Shown in pieces: positions 22,564-33,165 of a stretch of DNA of 64,000 nucleotides (position 1 is its first letter; each line of letters begins with the position of its first letter). A program made the position numbers and the translations under genes. This DNA is from Narthecium ossifragum (taxonomy: Eukaryota > Streptophyta > Magnoliopsida > Dioscoreales > Nartheciaceae), in NCBI GenBank assembly GCA_963920575.1, contig OY986973.1, positions 14,370,062 to 14,434,061 on the forward strand, read 5' to 3'. The notes under the pieces are model-generated. The model was not told the DNA's origin and did not search any database. It saw only the letters and a list, made by a program, of their open reading frames with translations.

Positions 22564-23883
22564 CCTTCAGTGCAGGGAGGGTTTTTACTTGTTTAAATGC
22601 TGTTTTGCCCGCGGGGCTTCGCATGCAAGTGGTTTTTACGGTTTTACCCTCGGGGTTTATCCTGTAATGAGCTATGCATGTATGCTTATTGCTTTGTGGT
22701 TGAACCGAGAGAGTGATGCATCTCGGGTTGTGTAGAATAAATGGGCTGACGGTATGCCCTTACCGCTTTGTGGTGAACCGGGGGAGTCATGACCCTCGGG
22801 AGTGTTTAGTATAAATGGGCCGAGGGTGTGCCCTTGTTGTGTTGGTTGTTTACAGCTTTATCATACTTATCCTGCCCTGTTTCCCTGTGCATTAGACATG
22901 CTAGGGTAGGTTGGGTGGGTGTTGACTCTGCTGCTTAGAGTACCGAGTGATGGTAGCCTTAAACTCGGTTGTTCCGCCAAGTGCGGAGATCCCGCTTGGA
23001 GAAGGGGGTCCTACTGGTTGCGTCGTGTCCACCCTGCGTCAGGGAATGTCGGAGTTGCCCACCCCTGAGCAGAGGCGTTATCGGAGATACGCACCTAGGA
23101 CAGGAACCCTTCGGGTTATTGATGGGATTGTGGGATCCTTGGCAAGCCTCGGTACTTGGCATCAGAGTGTGTCCGGTTGCTTTACCCTTGTTTGTAGGAG
23201 TTGTTGAGTAGGACCCTGCTGAGCTGTTGCTCATGCCTACCTGGACTGTGTTTGTTGCAGGTGCAAGTGGCCGCTCTGTCCCAGTGTTACCCCCTCGGTC
23301 GTCTCGAGGCAGCGCTCCGGATCCTGACCATGTCTGAGGGTCAGGACGGGTTCGTCTGTGCGATCGCGGAGACCCCGGTGGGTGTTGTGTTTCTTTTTGG
23401 GGATTGCGATCCCTTGTAGCTGTTGTACTAAACCCTGTTAACTTTTTATTGCTGGTTTGTAATAAATGTTAATAGTTGTTTAGTTAGCTTGCTTCCGCTC
23501 TTTCTCTGTGCCGTCCAGCTATTTCCGCCAGCTGGGCTTTAGTCTCAACTGTTTTCGCCAGTTGAGGCTGTAGTTGTAGGTTCTCTCCCCCTCGCGCCCC
23601 CGGCCCGGTCGGGCTCTGCGGGTCGGGGCGCGACAGCTCCTTCCTAAAGATGAGTAGCTAAACTTTTACCAAGGAATTCTTATGATCTAACAAGGGTTTT
23701 TACTAGGGATTTCTTAGATCTAGGGCTTGTATACATTATAGATTGGCTTATATGGATTGATTTCTATTTCTTTTATACTTTGGTGTCGATTTCTTGCTGG
23801 ATGTATGGATTGTTCTTGTTTGCACTTGATTCCGGAGCTTGTGTATGCTAGGGCTTGGATTGGATTCATCCAAATAAGAGGAT

Positions 23884-24205
23884 CATGCTAGTCCCATGGT
23901 ATCTCGGATGAAATCTTCTTCGTGATTAGGGATTGTATAGTGCTAGTCCCACTACGTTCTGTCCCTAATTCTTCATACATCCTACTTTTGTAGATTTGGC
24001 CATCAAGATGCTAACCCATCTTGACCTTACACCTAAATCCATATTCGAAATACTATTTGCGATGAATTCATCCTAATATGAGGGTTCATTAGCAGTGAAC
24101 GTAACTAATCATTCGGTCACTGACATTTAGATAATTGTTCTTGCCAACAAGGAATCCTAACCAGAACTTGTTGAGTGATAAGGAGAACTAGTCATTCACT
24201 TATCA
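23884..24205 (+). other. Mini-hairpin array in B1 LTR
   Basis: Five inverted repeats lie downstream of the TATA box. The stems are CATG (23884), TAGTG/CACTA (23938), TCAAGATG/CATCTTGA (24003), GTTCA/TGAAC (24084) and TGATAAG/CTTATCA (24176). Loops are CTAGTCC, CTAGTCC, CTAACC, TTAGCAG and a 16-nt loop containing AACTAGTC. Stems differ but all pair perfectly. Confidence 0.6.
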
Positions 24206-24550
24206 ACTATTAGGAAAGCCATTCAACGAGATTAATGTGCCCTGATTTTTGGAAGACCTGATAGAATCCTGGTTATTGATTAAGAATTCCCTGGTACCTT
24301 TTCTCGTATTTATGAATCATTTAGTATAAACTTTGTTTAATTTCAATTGTGAATCTTTTACCAACTTATCGGTAGGAATACTTAGATCGAGTTTAGTAAT
24401 TTAATTACTTTCCTACGTATTCCCTGTGGATTCGACTCGGACTCACTTCTATCTACCCTTAAAGTAGTTAGTTAGTAGTTTGATTATAAATTTTTTATTT
24501 TGAGTAGACTTGTTAAGGAACGACACTTTTCAAGCTCTATCAAAATTTTG

Positions 24551-24568
24551 GCGCCGTTGCCGGGGAGT
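24551..24568 (+). other. Primer-binding site of B1 (tRNA-Asp)
   Basis: TGGCGCCGTTGCCGGGGA is an exact complement of the tRNA-Asp 3' end. A leader of about 270 bp follows. It has A-rich tracts and a 'gacgtctcgtgcttggacca' block; B2 and B3 carry a related block. Confidence 0.92.
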
Positions 24569-24839
24569 GCTATAGTAGATGATTGAATTGCTTTGCGCAG
24601 TCTAATATTCCTTCTAGGCATCTTTAGTTTAAATTTATTTCATATCTTTAAAAAAAACGAAAAAAAAAAGAAAAAAAAAGATTCGTACTTACATTGCTAT
24701 ATCTTCTTGTTGTTAGGAGACGCTGGCGTGAGGAGAATCAATGGTTTACGGTCGACGACGGACGTCTCGTGCTTGGACCAGCCCTTTGTAACGTATTTCT
24801 AACTTTTTGCATGGTCCTTGTTTGATTAATTAGTTATAC

Positions 24840-26582
24840 ATGGCCGATAATTATATACGACCGGGTGCCACGTTGAACGATTATTTTTTATCATCTAATT
24901 ATGCATCAGCTTATGTTAATGATACATATGATTTCTCAAACCCGACAAATAATTCACATTCATACACCTATAATCCGGATTTAGGTGATCATTCATACCC
25001 TTATTGGCAATTCGAAGGTTACTATCCTCATAATGTTCAACCACAAGATACGAGCATACCGGATCAATATTTTGCACCTAGTTTTGAACCATCTTATATT
25101 CCTCAAACACAATCCTCACCACCCCAACATTGGTATGAGCCATCCCTTCCCCTTGCACCACAACCACAAATAGATCCAGCTGTAAAGGAAAGGATTCTTA
25201 AAGCTTTAGAGACTTTTGAGGCACAAAGTCAACTTATACATTCTCATTCACAATTAATAGCTAATATACAAGCCCGAATGGGACAAATAGCTTCTTTGAT
25301 TGATTCATATGATGATAAGGTTGATGGTTGTGAGAATGAGGTCGTGCCTCCTAATTTTGATGATAATGCGTATGATGCTCAGTGTACCAATGTTTATGAT
25401 GCATGCAACGATGAGATTCCTTTTGGGGTTTTACCGGTTCGTGAGATTATAGATGATACTTTGATTTATGATATGAATGAATCGGTCCATCCAGTGTTTC
25501 TTGATGAAAATGGTATTGATGAATGCATGCATGATTTGATACCTCCCATGAGTCATGATGATGTTATTATGCCGGGTTATGAAGCTGTCCATGAGCACAT
25601 ACCTAATATTGAGGATGAATCATCTGATTTCAACTTGCCAATTTATGAAGCTTTTCATGCGGAGATACCTTATTTTGATAATGATTCATGAGATATTGTG
25701 TCGCCGGTCTATGAAGGTTTTTCTAAGAATATATCAAACCTCGAGGATGATGATTATTATGATATTAATTTGCCGGTTCATGAAGTTTTTTATGAGGACT
25801 TACCTAATCTTGATGCATATATTGATGAAGTTTCATGTAAAAATCACATGTTGGTCTTTGATGTGATGGATGATATCTGTGATGACTTGGATGATCCTTG
25901 GGAGATCTCCTTTAGGAAACCTCACTTTGAGCCTCTACCTTTCACTTCATCCACACTTGTTGAACATTATGAGGTACCAAACCTTGTTTTTCCAAATTTC
26001 TTAGATCATGCTGAATTTGATTGTAGCTTCATCGAAGATTTATGCAAGTCTTCTTGTCTTTCACGTACTTTGTTTGTTACGAACATTCCCTTCTTCTTTG
26101 ATGAAACATGTCTGCATGACTTTACTTTTATTCGGACCATGTATTTCTTTGCTTTAAATCATCGACCGCCAAAGGATCCCTTGATGATGACTCCATTTAT
26201 TGAAATCCATGGCTTGAAGTACGACAATTGGCCAACACTTAAAGCTTATAATGAATTATTTGCCATGAATTCTCATTTCTTCTTTGATAAAGCATGTTTG
26301 CACCTCCTATCCATCCTTCAATGCATGTATTTCTATACTTTAAACCATAGGCCACCAAAAGCCTATCTGATGATAGACAGAGTTATTGCAACACATGATT
26401 TGCAGGATGATGATTAGCCATTGACTAAATTTTTTAATGATTTCATTAACTGGGACCTGTCTTTCTTCTTTGATGAATCATGTCTGCATATCTTCTTCAT
26501 TGTTCAATCCATGTACTTCTTTACATGGAATCATCGACCACCCAAATTTGGTTTTATTTTAAATAGCATTATGTCGAGCTAG
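24840..26582 (+). pseudogene. B1 acidic NHRPPK-module protein, two stops
   Basis: The frame starts MADNYIRPGATLNDYF and runs 580 codons to TAG at 26580, with in-frame stops at 25689 (TGA) and 26415 (TAG, aligned with Trp in B2 and B3). N-terminal third: Tyr/Pro/Gln-rich, then a helical stretch (SQLIHSHSQLIANIQ) resembling the end of Athila-4 Gag. Middle: acidic, with about 24-residue units of the LPVYEAFHE type. C-terminus: three 62-residue modules with FFFD, CLH and NHRPPK. There is no known catalytic motif. The frame is open apart from two substitutions, so it decayed recently. Function is unknown; a Gag-like or accessory role in packaging is a guess. Confidence 0.75.
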
Positions 26583-27540
26583 AGACATTAAACCAAGCGC
26601 TTGATGGGAGGCAACCCATCCTTGATTTTTTTTGTTTAGTTTTCTTCGCATGCTTGCTTCATTTCTACTTCTTTGCATATTTGTTTTTGATTGTCTGATA
26701 ATGCTGTCATCTTTGTGAGTGGATGGTCGTGTTAATTGTTAGCTTGGGATGTCCTTACTTGATTTCATTTGGCCTAGAGAGGTCCGTATTTTTAGATGGT
26801 GTTTAGAGGCTTAATTCCCAGGTTTATTATGTGTTTTATCATGTTTCTTTGAGAGCGATCGATCCGTCCTCACAAGGTAGGATTGATCCTCCTTCGCTTC
26901 ACACATATTTTTCATTGGGCATTAGTCGGATCGATCCCACCTACCCCCATGGATCGATCCGAGGTGGGTATTTAACTTTGACAGAACGTTGTGTTTTCTT
27001 CACTCCACCACATGATCGATCCTTCTATCCCTCCGTCTAAACTCTACTCCGTAAGGTAGTCGGATCGATCGTGCCATGGGAGAGCGATCGATCCTACATG
27101 TTCATTTAATCGTGACAGAACGTAGTGTATTCCGCGTGACACCTTCCGATCGACCCATCTATCCCTCCGGTAATAATAGAACATCTAAGGTAGTCAGATC
27201 GATCCCTCCTCCAACGTGGGATCGATCCTAGGTGGCTATTTATTGGTAACAGAATGTGGTGTTTTGGACGAGTCACCTACCGATCGATCCGTCTATCCAT
27301 CCTTCTCAATGAGTCTAGTCGAGTAAGTCGGATCGATCCTTCTAAATTAATTCGATCGATCGGGCCTGTTTATTCACTATATCATCCAATTGCACCTAAG
27401 GCGCCCACGTGACGACGGATCGATCCAGCCGGTCTACGCCGATCGATCCTTCTCGAATCTTTTGGAAACAAATATGATTAGACCCCCGTCATCATTGTCG
27501 TCCCCACGTCGGACTCAAACTATAATTTGAGCAACTAACC
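26583..27540 (+). other. B1 post-ORF region with palindrome array
   Basis: No gene is seen. It begins with an 'aagcgcttgatgggaggcaa' block (26596-26615), a sequence also present after the ORF in B2 and B3. From 26856 to 27450 about ten GATCGATC palindromes are mixed with three repeats of GACAGAACG-TGTTTT type (26980, 27114, 27248). Confidence 0.6.
26856..27450 (+). promoter_or_regulatory. Palindrome array in B1 3' UTR
   Basis: GGATCGATCC or CGATCGATCC-type sites recur at 26951, 27060, 27085, 27198, 27221, 27280, 27330, 27418 and 27440 (approximate). They share the GACAGAAC companion motif with the U3 arrays, which suggests that the two arrays are related although one is outside the LTR. Confidence 0.45.
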
Positions 27541-28420
27541 TTCTCCGGCCGCTACCACCATCGAAACCACCTCCTCCGACGCCGGTAAGCTTCCCCTGTG
27601 TCCTCTTCCCCTGTGTCTTTCGACATCACCGATCCTCTCCTTCGTCACCCATGTTCCCCTTCATCTCCGGTGTTTATCTGCCCCATCGCCATTTCTAGTG
27701 TGGAGATCCGGTGTCGTCTTCACGCTCCTCCGGGTGTGGCCTCCAATGCGATCATTCCCGTTCCCGTCCGATAAGTTCCCTTCCGTCCCTTCCTCCTCTC
27801 CTATCCGTGCTTCCTCTGTTTCTTAGCCACCGGCGACACCCATGGGTTTCGCCATGAGTCTTGACCAATGACGCCGGCGGCCAAGGCCGGCGCCCACCTT
27901 CCAGTCCTTCTCTCTTCTTTTCTTCCCTTCCCGCACCGTTGCTACTCTATTTTTCCTGTCCGTTCCAGCCGTGCTCTGTTTTTCTTTCCGTCCAGCCGTC
28001 CTCCCTTGCGCGATGCTCGCCGGTTGGTTAGGCATCCAGACTAGGGTGGCATATCTCCGTCCCCCTCCGAGACCATCCTCCATCCCTTTTCTCCACTCAC
28101 CCGGCCTCATCCCTTTCCTCCATTCCCATCACACCTTTCCACCGCCGGTTCTATCTTCTCCGACGAGCTTCTCCGGCCCCGATCGTCTTCTCCGTCGATC
28201 CTATGGTTCGGGCCAAGAACATCATCCGCAAGGGCCTCATCGGCAAACGGAAAGCCGCCGCCGCGTCTTATCCACCCTCCTCCACCAGTGACTGCCATTG
28301 TTCCATACTAACCCCCCCCCACCTCTACGGCGCTAGGACCCCAGGGATGATACCAGTGCTTGTAGCTTGTCGGTTTGCATGTCGCCTTTGTGCTTGCTTA
28401 GTTCGATTGTTTATCTATTA
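27541..28420 (+). other. Pyrimidine-rich GC-rich segment of B1
   Basis: This stretch differs sharply in base use from its AT-rich surroundings. It resembles a plant gene leader: TC-rich runs, 'cctcctccgacgccggtaag' near 27563 (a splice-donor-like GGTAAG), and 'ccaatgacgccggyggccaa' near 27867, both nearly conserved in B2. An open frame from 28203 (MVRAKNIIRKGLIGKRKAAA) is not in B2. It may be host sequence captured by the family; no host gene is recognised. Confidence 0.4.
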
Positions 28421-30085
28421 GGTTTCTTGTACCTAGGCACATGTTGTACCAGGGGCTTGTTCTTATTGAGCTAGACTGTATCTTACGGTTAGTTTTGTGT
28501 TCTTTGGTTGGGTGGGACTTGCTTGGTTTGTGCTGCGAGGATGGTAAATTTTTGTGTCTCCTTTTTCCATTTTTGTATCGTTTGGCATCTTGATAATGGA
28601 TATATACATTGGATGTTGGCTTTGGGGGTGTACCCCAGGTGTGTGTGGCTATATATATGTGAATGTGGATGTGGCGGTGGAGCAATATGTATGTGGCATT
28701 ATATATGTTAATGTGAATGTTAATGTAGAAATAAATGAAAATTTTGTACAACCCTTGTGCTTATTGAATAAATAGAGGAAATGCTGCCCAATTTTTCTCC
28801 ATTTTGATGCTTATTCTTCACTTTCCATAAATGCGATCATGGGGTATTCCGTCTATGATTTTACAGGGCATATATGCTATGGAATGCACATCAACAACCA
28901 GCAGGTTGACATCACGACATTACTTGGTTTTCACGACTAACCTTGATCCGCAAATCTGTATTTACGTTTCTCGCCAAGGTTACTTTCTCTTACGAAGCCT
29001 CTGCAGGTTATCTCTACCCTATGTTCTTTGATTTATTTTTATGACTTAGTGTAATTGAGGACAATTACATTTAAGTTGGGGGGTAGAATTCTAGGAATTA
29101 ATGTGTATTTATTTATTTTATGACAACCAACTATTATACATCCCCTGGATTATGTCAGAAGAATGAAATTATGAGACTTATTAATAAAGATGCTTGATTT
29201 TGAAATTTGTCTTATGAATTATTCAGAAATTTATATATCATATAAGATTTAGTAAATTTAGCTATGCATGACATAAGTTCTATACTTTAACACTTTTATC
29301 ATGATTTAGGGATAACTTGACAGATCTTATTGCACTCGAGCACTTTCACATGTTTAGGAGTTGAAGTTAGATTCTGAGCATGAGCCTAGGATAGATCTAC
29401 AGTTCTCTGTCATGTCACAGAAGATACATGAACACATGCAATTATCTGTTCACAACAAATATACGTGTTGGCAAGTGTAAGGCTTTCAACTTAGTAACCA
29501 GGCAGGGTGCCTGATCAGCATGGTGTTCGCATAAAATGGTTGAAAGTCCTTATGAATGAAAAGAAAAAAAATAACATGATTTCATCTTAGTAACCGGGTA
29601 ATGTGCCTGATCAGCATGTTGTTCGCGTAAAACGGATGATTTTCCTTTTGAAAAACAAAAGAAAAAAAAAAGAAACAATTATTGTTATGTGATAGTGGAA
29701 AATATGTGCTTACTTAGGATTATAATCTTGAATGGTTGAATGTATGGATATAATGGATATTCCGATGCATGTGGAACATTATTTTACACACTGGAGAGTC
29801 AAACTTATTTCTGAATCATGAATAAATATGTTGAAGTATTGGAACTGTGCTATGACATGTTTTCATTTGCTCTACTTTTATGTGAATAAGAATTAAAGAA
29901 TATATTCATGGATATTATTTCTGGTTGAGGCAATGGAATTAATGAGTATTATAATGGAGTTCTTATTACATGTTAAAGGGGATGTATAGATGTTTGTGAG
30001 TATCATCGCTGGAAACCCTCAAGAGACTATAACTCTTCCACTGGGGCCACCCAGGGGTTTAAAGGCTTGTTACACATGCTAAGTG
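28421..30085 (+). other. B1 distal 3' UTR
   Basis: No gene is seen. It includes a GGGGGTGTACCCC inverted repeat (near 28627) and an internal polypurine-like block after 'attgaggacaattacattta' (near 29054), followed by 'agttggggggta'. It also has two copies of a motif with AGTAACC, TGCCTGATCAGCAT and CGCATAAAATGG or CGCGTAAAACGG (29488-29540 and 29588-29635). B2 carries the first part through 55711. Confidence 0.55.
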
Positions 30086-31932
30086 TGTCACAACCCCAAC
30101 AGAACTCTGCCACAACCCCAACGAAACCACAATAAAAAGAGTCAGACGAACTGCCAGAGCAGAAGGGTCAGGTTTGAAGGTAAAACTGTACATACTCAGG
30201 TTGAAGCAGAAGAAGTAACATACATGGTTGGGAAGCCTTTGAGGTCTAGTTTCTGGGGAATTTTTCCGTTCATGATTTCGAGTTTTCTAGAGAAAGTTAT
30301 CACGTTTTTACTACCGACGGCGCAGTACAGAAAGTAGAACCGAAATCGAGACAAAACAATTCGCATTTGGCTTCAATTTAATTGTGGATTTGCTAATAGG
30401 TGTCTAGAAGAGGTCGGAGGTCAGGGATATAGAATGGGGACTAAAATCCAAGTTCCGATTAAGAAAGAGAGAGCTAAAAGACATCCTTCTCTCAGAGATC
30501 GAATTCGAAGCTGCAGTAATATCAATTAGAACTTAAAGAAACTAAGAGGTTAAGTGGTACATGATTAAATAAAACAGCAGAAACTACTGATCCATAGGGG
30601 TTCAAAACACTCTAAACTCATAGATTAACAGCATAATAACACCCCATAATTTCCAGTTACACAAAAGAGTTGATATAAGACCTCCCCTCTCCTACAAACT
30701 CATGCAATACACAATCTACAGTCTTGAAACTTCTATACATATGCAAGCACTGAGCTACAACAACATCCTTGCACAAAAAGAAATCCAATCTTCCTCGTAT
30801 AAAAGATGATGCCAAGGTGCTGGAATCGTAAGTTAAACTTCACCTCCTGAAATATATAATGAAAAATGCGATGAGCTAAACAGCCCAGTGAGTAAAAGAA
30901 TGCTGAAATTGAACCTCACCCTGGGCATCACTCATAACATTAATGGAAACTAAACTGAATCAAAACAATAGCACACTTCACGATAAGTTTAACTAGATAG
31001 AATGTGCTCACTCTTCAGTTAAACAGAATAACCCGTAATTATAAACATACATAATCTGTACAGAATTCATTCCCATGATGAATCAAAACAGCTTTAAAGA
31101 AGCTGTGAACAGAACAGCATAAGGAAGCTGTAAAGGGACGTCTACCCTTATTGCAACTGAACCAGATATTTAAGTCCCCTGATATAGGACTTCCAAGGGT
31201 AGCAAATGATGTCTATAACACTTTAGGAAATCAAAACATATCCATAACATCTAACTCAACACTAAACGAATAGCAATACTTGCAGAAATTTAACAGATGC
31301 AACCATATATATATATGTACAAGAAGAATCTCCTATAATGAATCAAAACAGAGAGATCATTTCCAGAATCCCATTACTCACATAGACTTGTCTCCCCCTT
31401 CAATTCCTTTTTGAAGTGGTCTTTTACCTCTTTTTCTCTCTGCAGCTTCCTCTCTTCACTTCCCTCTTCCTGCTGCTATCCACTCTGTTTTTTCTCTGCA
31501 AACCTCCCCTCAAACGAGAGGAAGAAGGACTCCAAAGTCCAAAAGGTGACTCCCCAAACGTGGGGGTCCTCACCTAAGCCAGTAAGGCTTACAACTACCA
31601 CTAAGGGGTGAGTTGTCCCAATAGCCATGAGGTGTCCCTCACCCTCTAAAGGATGGCCAACGAATCAGCATTTTAAGCCTACTCAAGCTAAAAAATCAAC
31701 TAAGGAACAGATTTGACAATAGATCCTATACCAGACAGCTGGTTACTCTAATTCACTTAGTCAAAGAACAATTAGGCAGCACAATCACAATTGAGGATAA
31801 AATCATTAATCTAATAAACATCATGAAGTAGTTCTAAGTTAAGAATTTAGATCTCCACAATGCTACTAAAAACATGGCGCAGAAATTAATGAAAAGCATC
31901 AAGATAACGAAAAGTAATACTAGAGCACTACA
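30086..31932 (+). repeat. Solo LTR a of TGTCACAACC family
   Basis: This 1,847-bp LTR starts TGTCACAACCCC and ends GAGCACTACA. Its flanks are AAGTG (30081) and AACTG (31933), a duplication with one change. It holds the 145-bp module (about 30182-30337) near its start, a microsatellite-like TATATA run near 31300, and no ORF of note. Orientation is inferred from the module. Confidence 0.82.
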
Positions 31933-32026
31933 AACTGTAATCGTGAGACCTACGAAAGTGGCTAGTTAGATTTACAGCTTTAGTTTTAATATTGTTTGCT
32001 TTGCTCGAGGACTAGCAAAGATCAAG

Positions 32027-32036
32027 TTGGGGGGTG
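32027..32036 (+). other. Polypurine tract of B1
   Basis: TTGGGGGGTG precedes the 3' LTR start, following 'gctcgaggactagcaaag'. Confidence 0.85.
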
Positions 32037-33165
32037 TGATAAGACTTGAAAAGTGCACAAATCACCCTTTTAACGAGGTCTTGTTAGTCTCCGAGCAATG
32101 CTATTTTGATATTTTATGATGTATTTCAGGTATAACAGCTTTCAATGACGATTAGATCATGTTTGGTGCTAAAACGAACAAATAAAGAACCTGCGAAGTC
32201 AAAGGAGCAAAGGTGGTCCATCTTTGAAGATTAAACTGTACCTTTTTACGAAGAATCAGATGATGTGCCATATATGGTTGGAAAGCTCTTGAAGTCTAGT
32301 TTCGGGAGAAGTTTACGGTTTGTGATTCCGAGTTTTCCAGAGGAAGTTACAATAATTTTAGTACCAATCGCGCAGTCTGGACGGTAGAACAGTAAATACT
32401 CTGGAAAGTCTGATCGATCCCTCCTCCAAAGTAGGATCGATCCGTCTATGCAGAAACCTGACAGAACGCATACTTTTCAGCTGTACACAATAGGATCGAT
32501 CCTACTATCTATCCTACTGAGTAGGATTGATCCGACACCCATACTAGGATCGATCCGACACCCATACTAGGATCGATCCGACTCGGGCGTAGCCAGAAAT
32601 TGAAGATTTTGATGCAAAGGATCGATCCTACACCACTGGAGGGACCAATCCTACCTTCCCAGTGAAGAAAATCAACGGTTTAGATCTAATTCGAGGATGG
32701 AGACACTTAAGGCTATAAATAGGCATCTTTTAGGATTTTTTGGGGGCTCTTCCTTGGCCTTTTGGCTGAGCCTTCTTGGTTCTTTTTCTTCCTTCTTTTA
32801 CATAAGTTAGGTTAGATCTTTGGGAGAAGATCCATGGGTGGAGCGTGGTGACAATCTTCATCAACGGATCTCCTTCCTAAAGATGAGTGGCTAAACTTTT
32901 ACCAATGAATTCTTATGATGTAACTAGGGTTTTTACTAGGGATTTCTTAGATCTAGGGCTTGTATACATTATTGATTGGCTTATATGGATTGATTTCTAT
33001 TTCTTTTATACTTTGGTGTTGATTTCTTGCTCGATGTATGGATTGTTCTTGTCTGCACTTGATTCCGGAGCTTGTGTATGCTAGGGCTTTGATTGGATTC
33101 ATCCAAATAAGAGGATCATGCTAGTCCCATGGTATCTCGGATGAAATCTTCTTCGTTATTAGGGA
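32037..33165 (+). repeat. 3' LTR of B1, truncated
   Basis: It matches the 5' LTR from TGATAAGACT to AGGGA. At 33165 homology stops exactly where the 5' copy reads AGGGA-TTGTATAG, because a Helitron begins. Relative to the 5' LTR it has an extra 23-bp palindrome unit near 32550. Confidence 0.88.
32411..32721 (+). promoter_or_regulatory. U3 palindrome array and TATA box, B1 3' LTR
   Basis: Sites start at 32411, 32434, 32493, 32524, 32547, 32570, 32619 and a decayed 32642. The unit at 32547-32569 is duplicated compared with the 5' LTR. TATAAATA is at 32714, 62 bp after the last site. Confidence 0.6.

Larger units (their letters stand above)
21468..23635 (+). repeat. Solo LTR 2 of TGTGAGG family
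   Basis: This 2,168-bp LTR starts TGTGAGGACC and ends GGGGCGCGACA inside the B1 5' LTR. The empty site is visible in the B1 3' LTR (32867-32882, 'acggatctccttcc'). The left flank ends GGATC and the right flank begins GCTCC, which fits a GGATC duplication that lost GAT on the right. Its palindromes are AGATCGATCT, unlike the GGATCGATCC of its sisters. The GGTAGG hairpin near 22114 has lost its right arm. Confidence 0.85.
20656..24544 (+). repeat. 5' LTR of B1, interrupted
   Basis: The LTR starts TGATAAGACTTG and ends CTCTATCA, 6 bp before the primer site. Without the nested solo LTR it is about 1.72 kb. Module, palindromes and TATA lie in 20850-21317. The hairpin array lies in 23884-24205. 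Confidence 0.88.
20656..33165 (+). mobile_element. B1: non-autonomous LTR retrotransposon, 3' LTR truncated
   Basis: B1 is inserted in Athila-2 after TTATG. Its order is 5' LTR (20656-24544), tRNA-Asp primer site, one acidic ORF, long 3' UTR, polypurine tract, and 3' LTR (32037 to 33165, cut by a Helitron). Neither protease, RT, RNase H nor integrase motifs occur in its 7.5-kb internal region. The LTRs share the U3 module, palindrome array and TATA box of Athila, so the family is probably an Athila derivative with a different payload. Two solo LTRs are nested in it. The right target duplication is lost. Confidence 0.85.

Noticed and set aside
28203..28421. Host gene starting MVRAKNIIRKGLIGKRKAAA
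   Set aside because: It is short, not recognised, missing from B2, and inside a non-autonomous element. It is kept only as a possible captured fragment.
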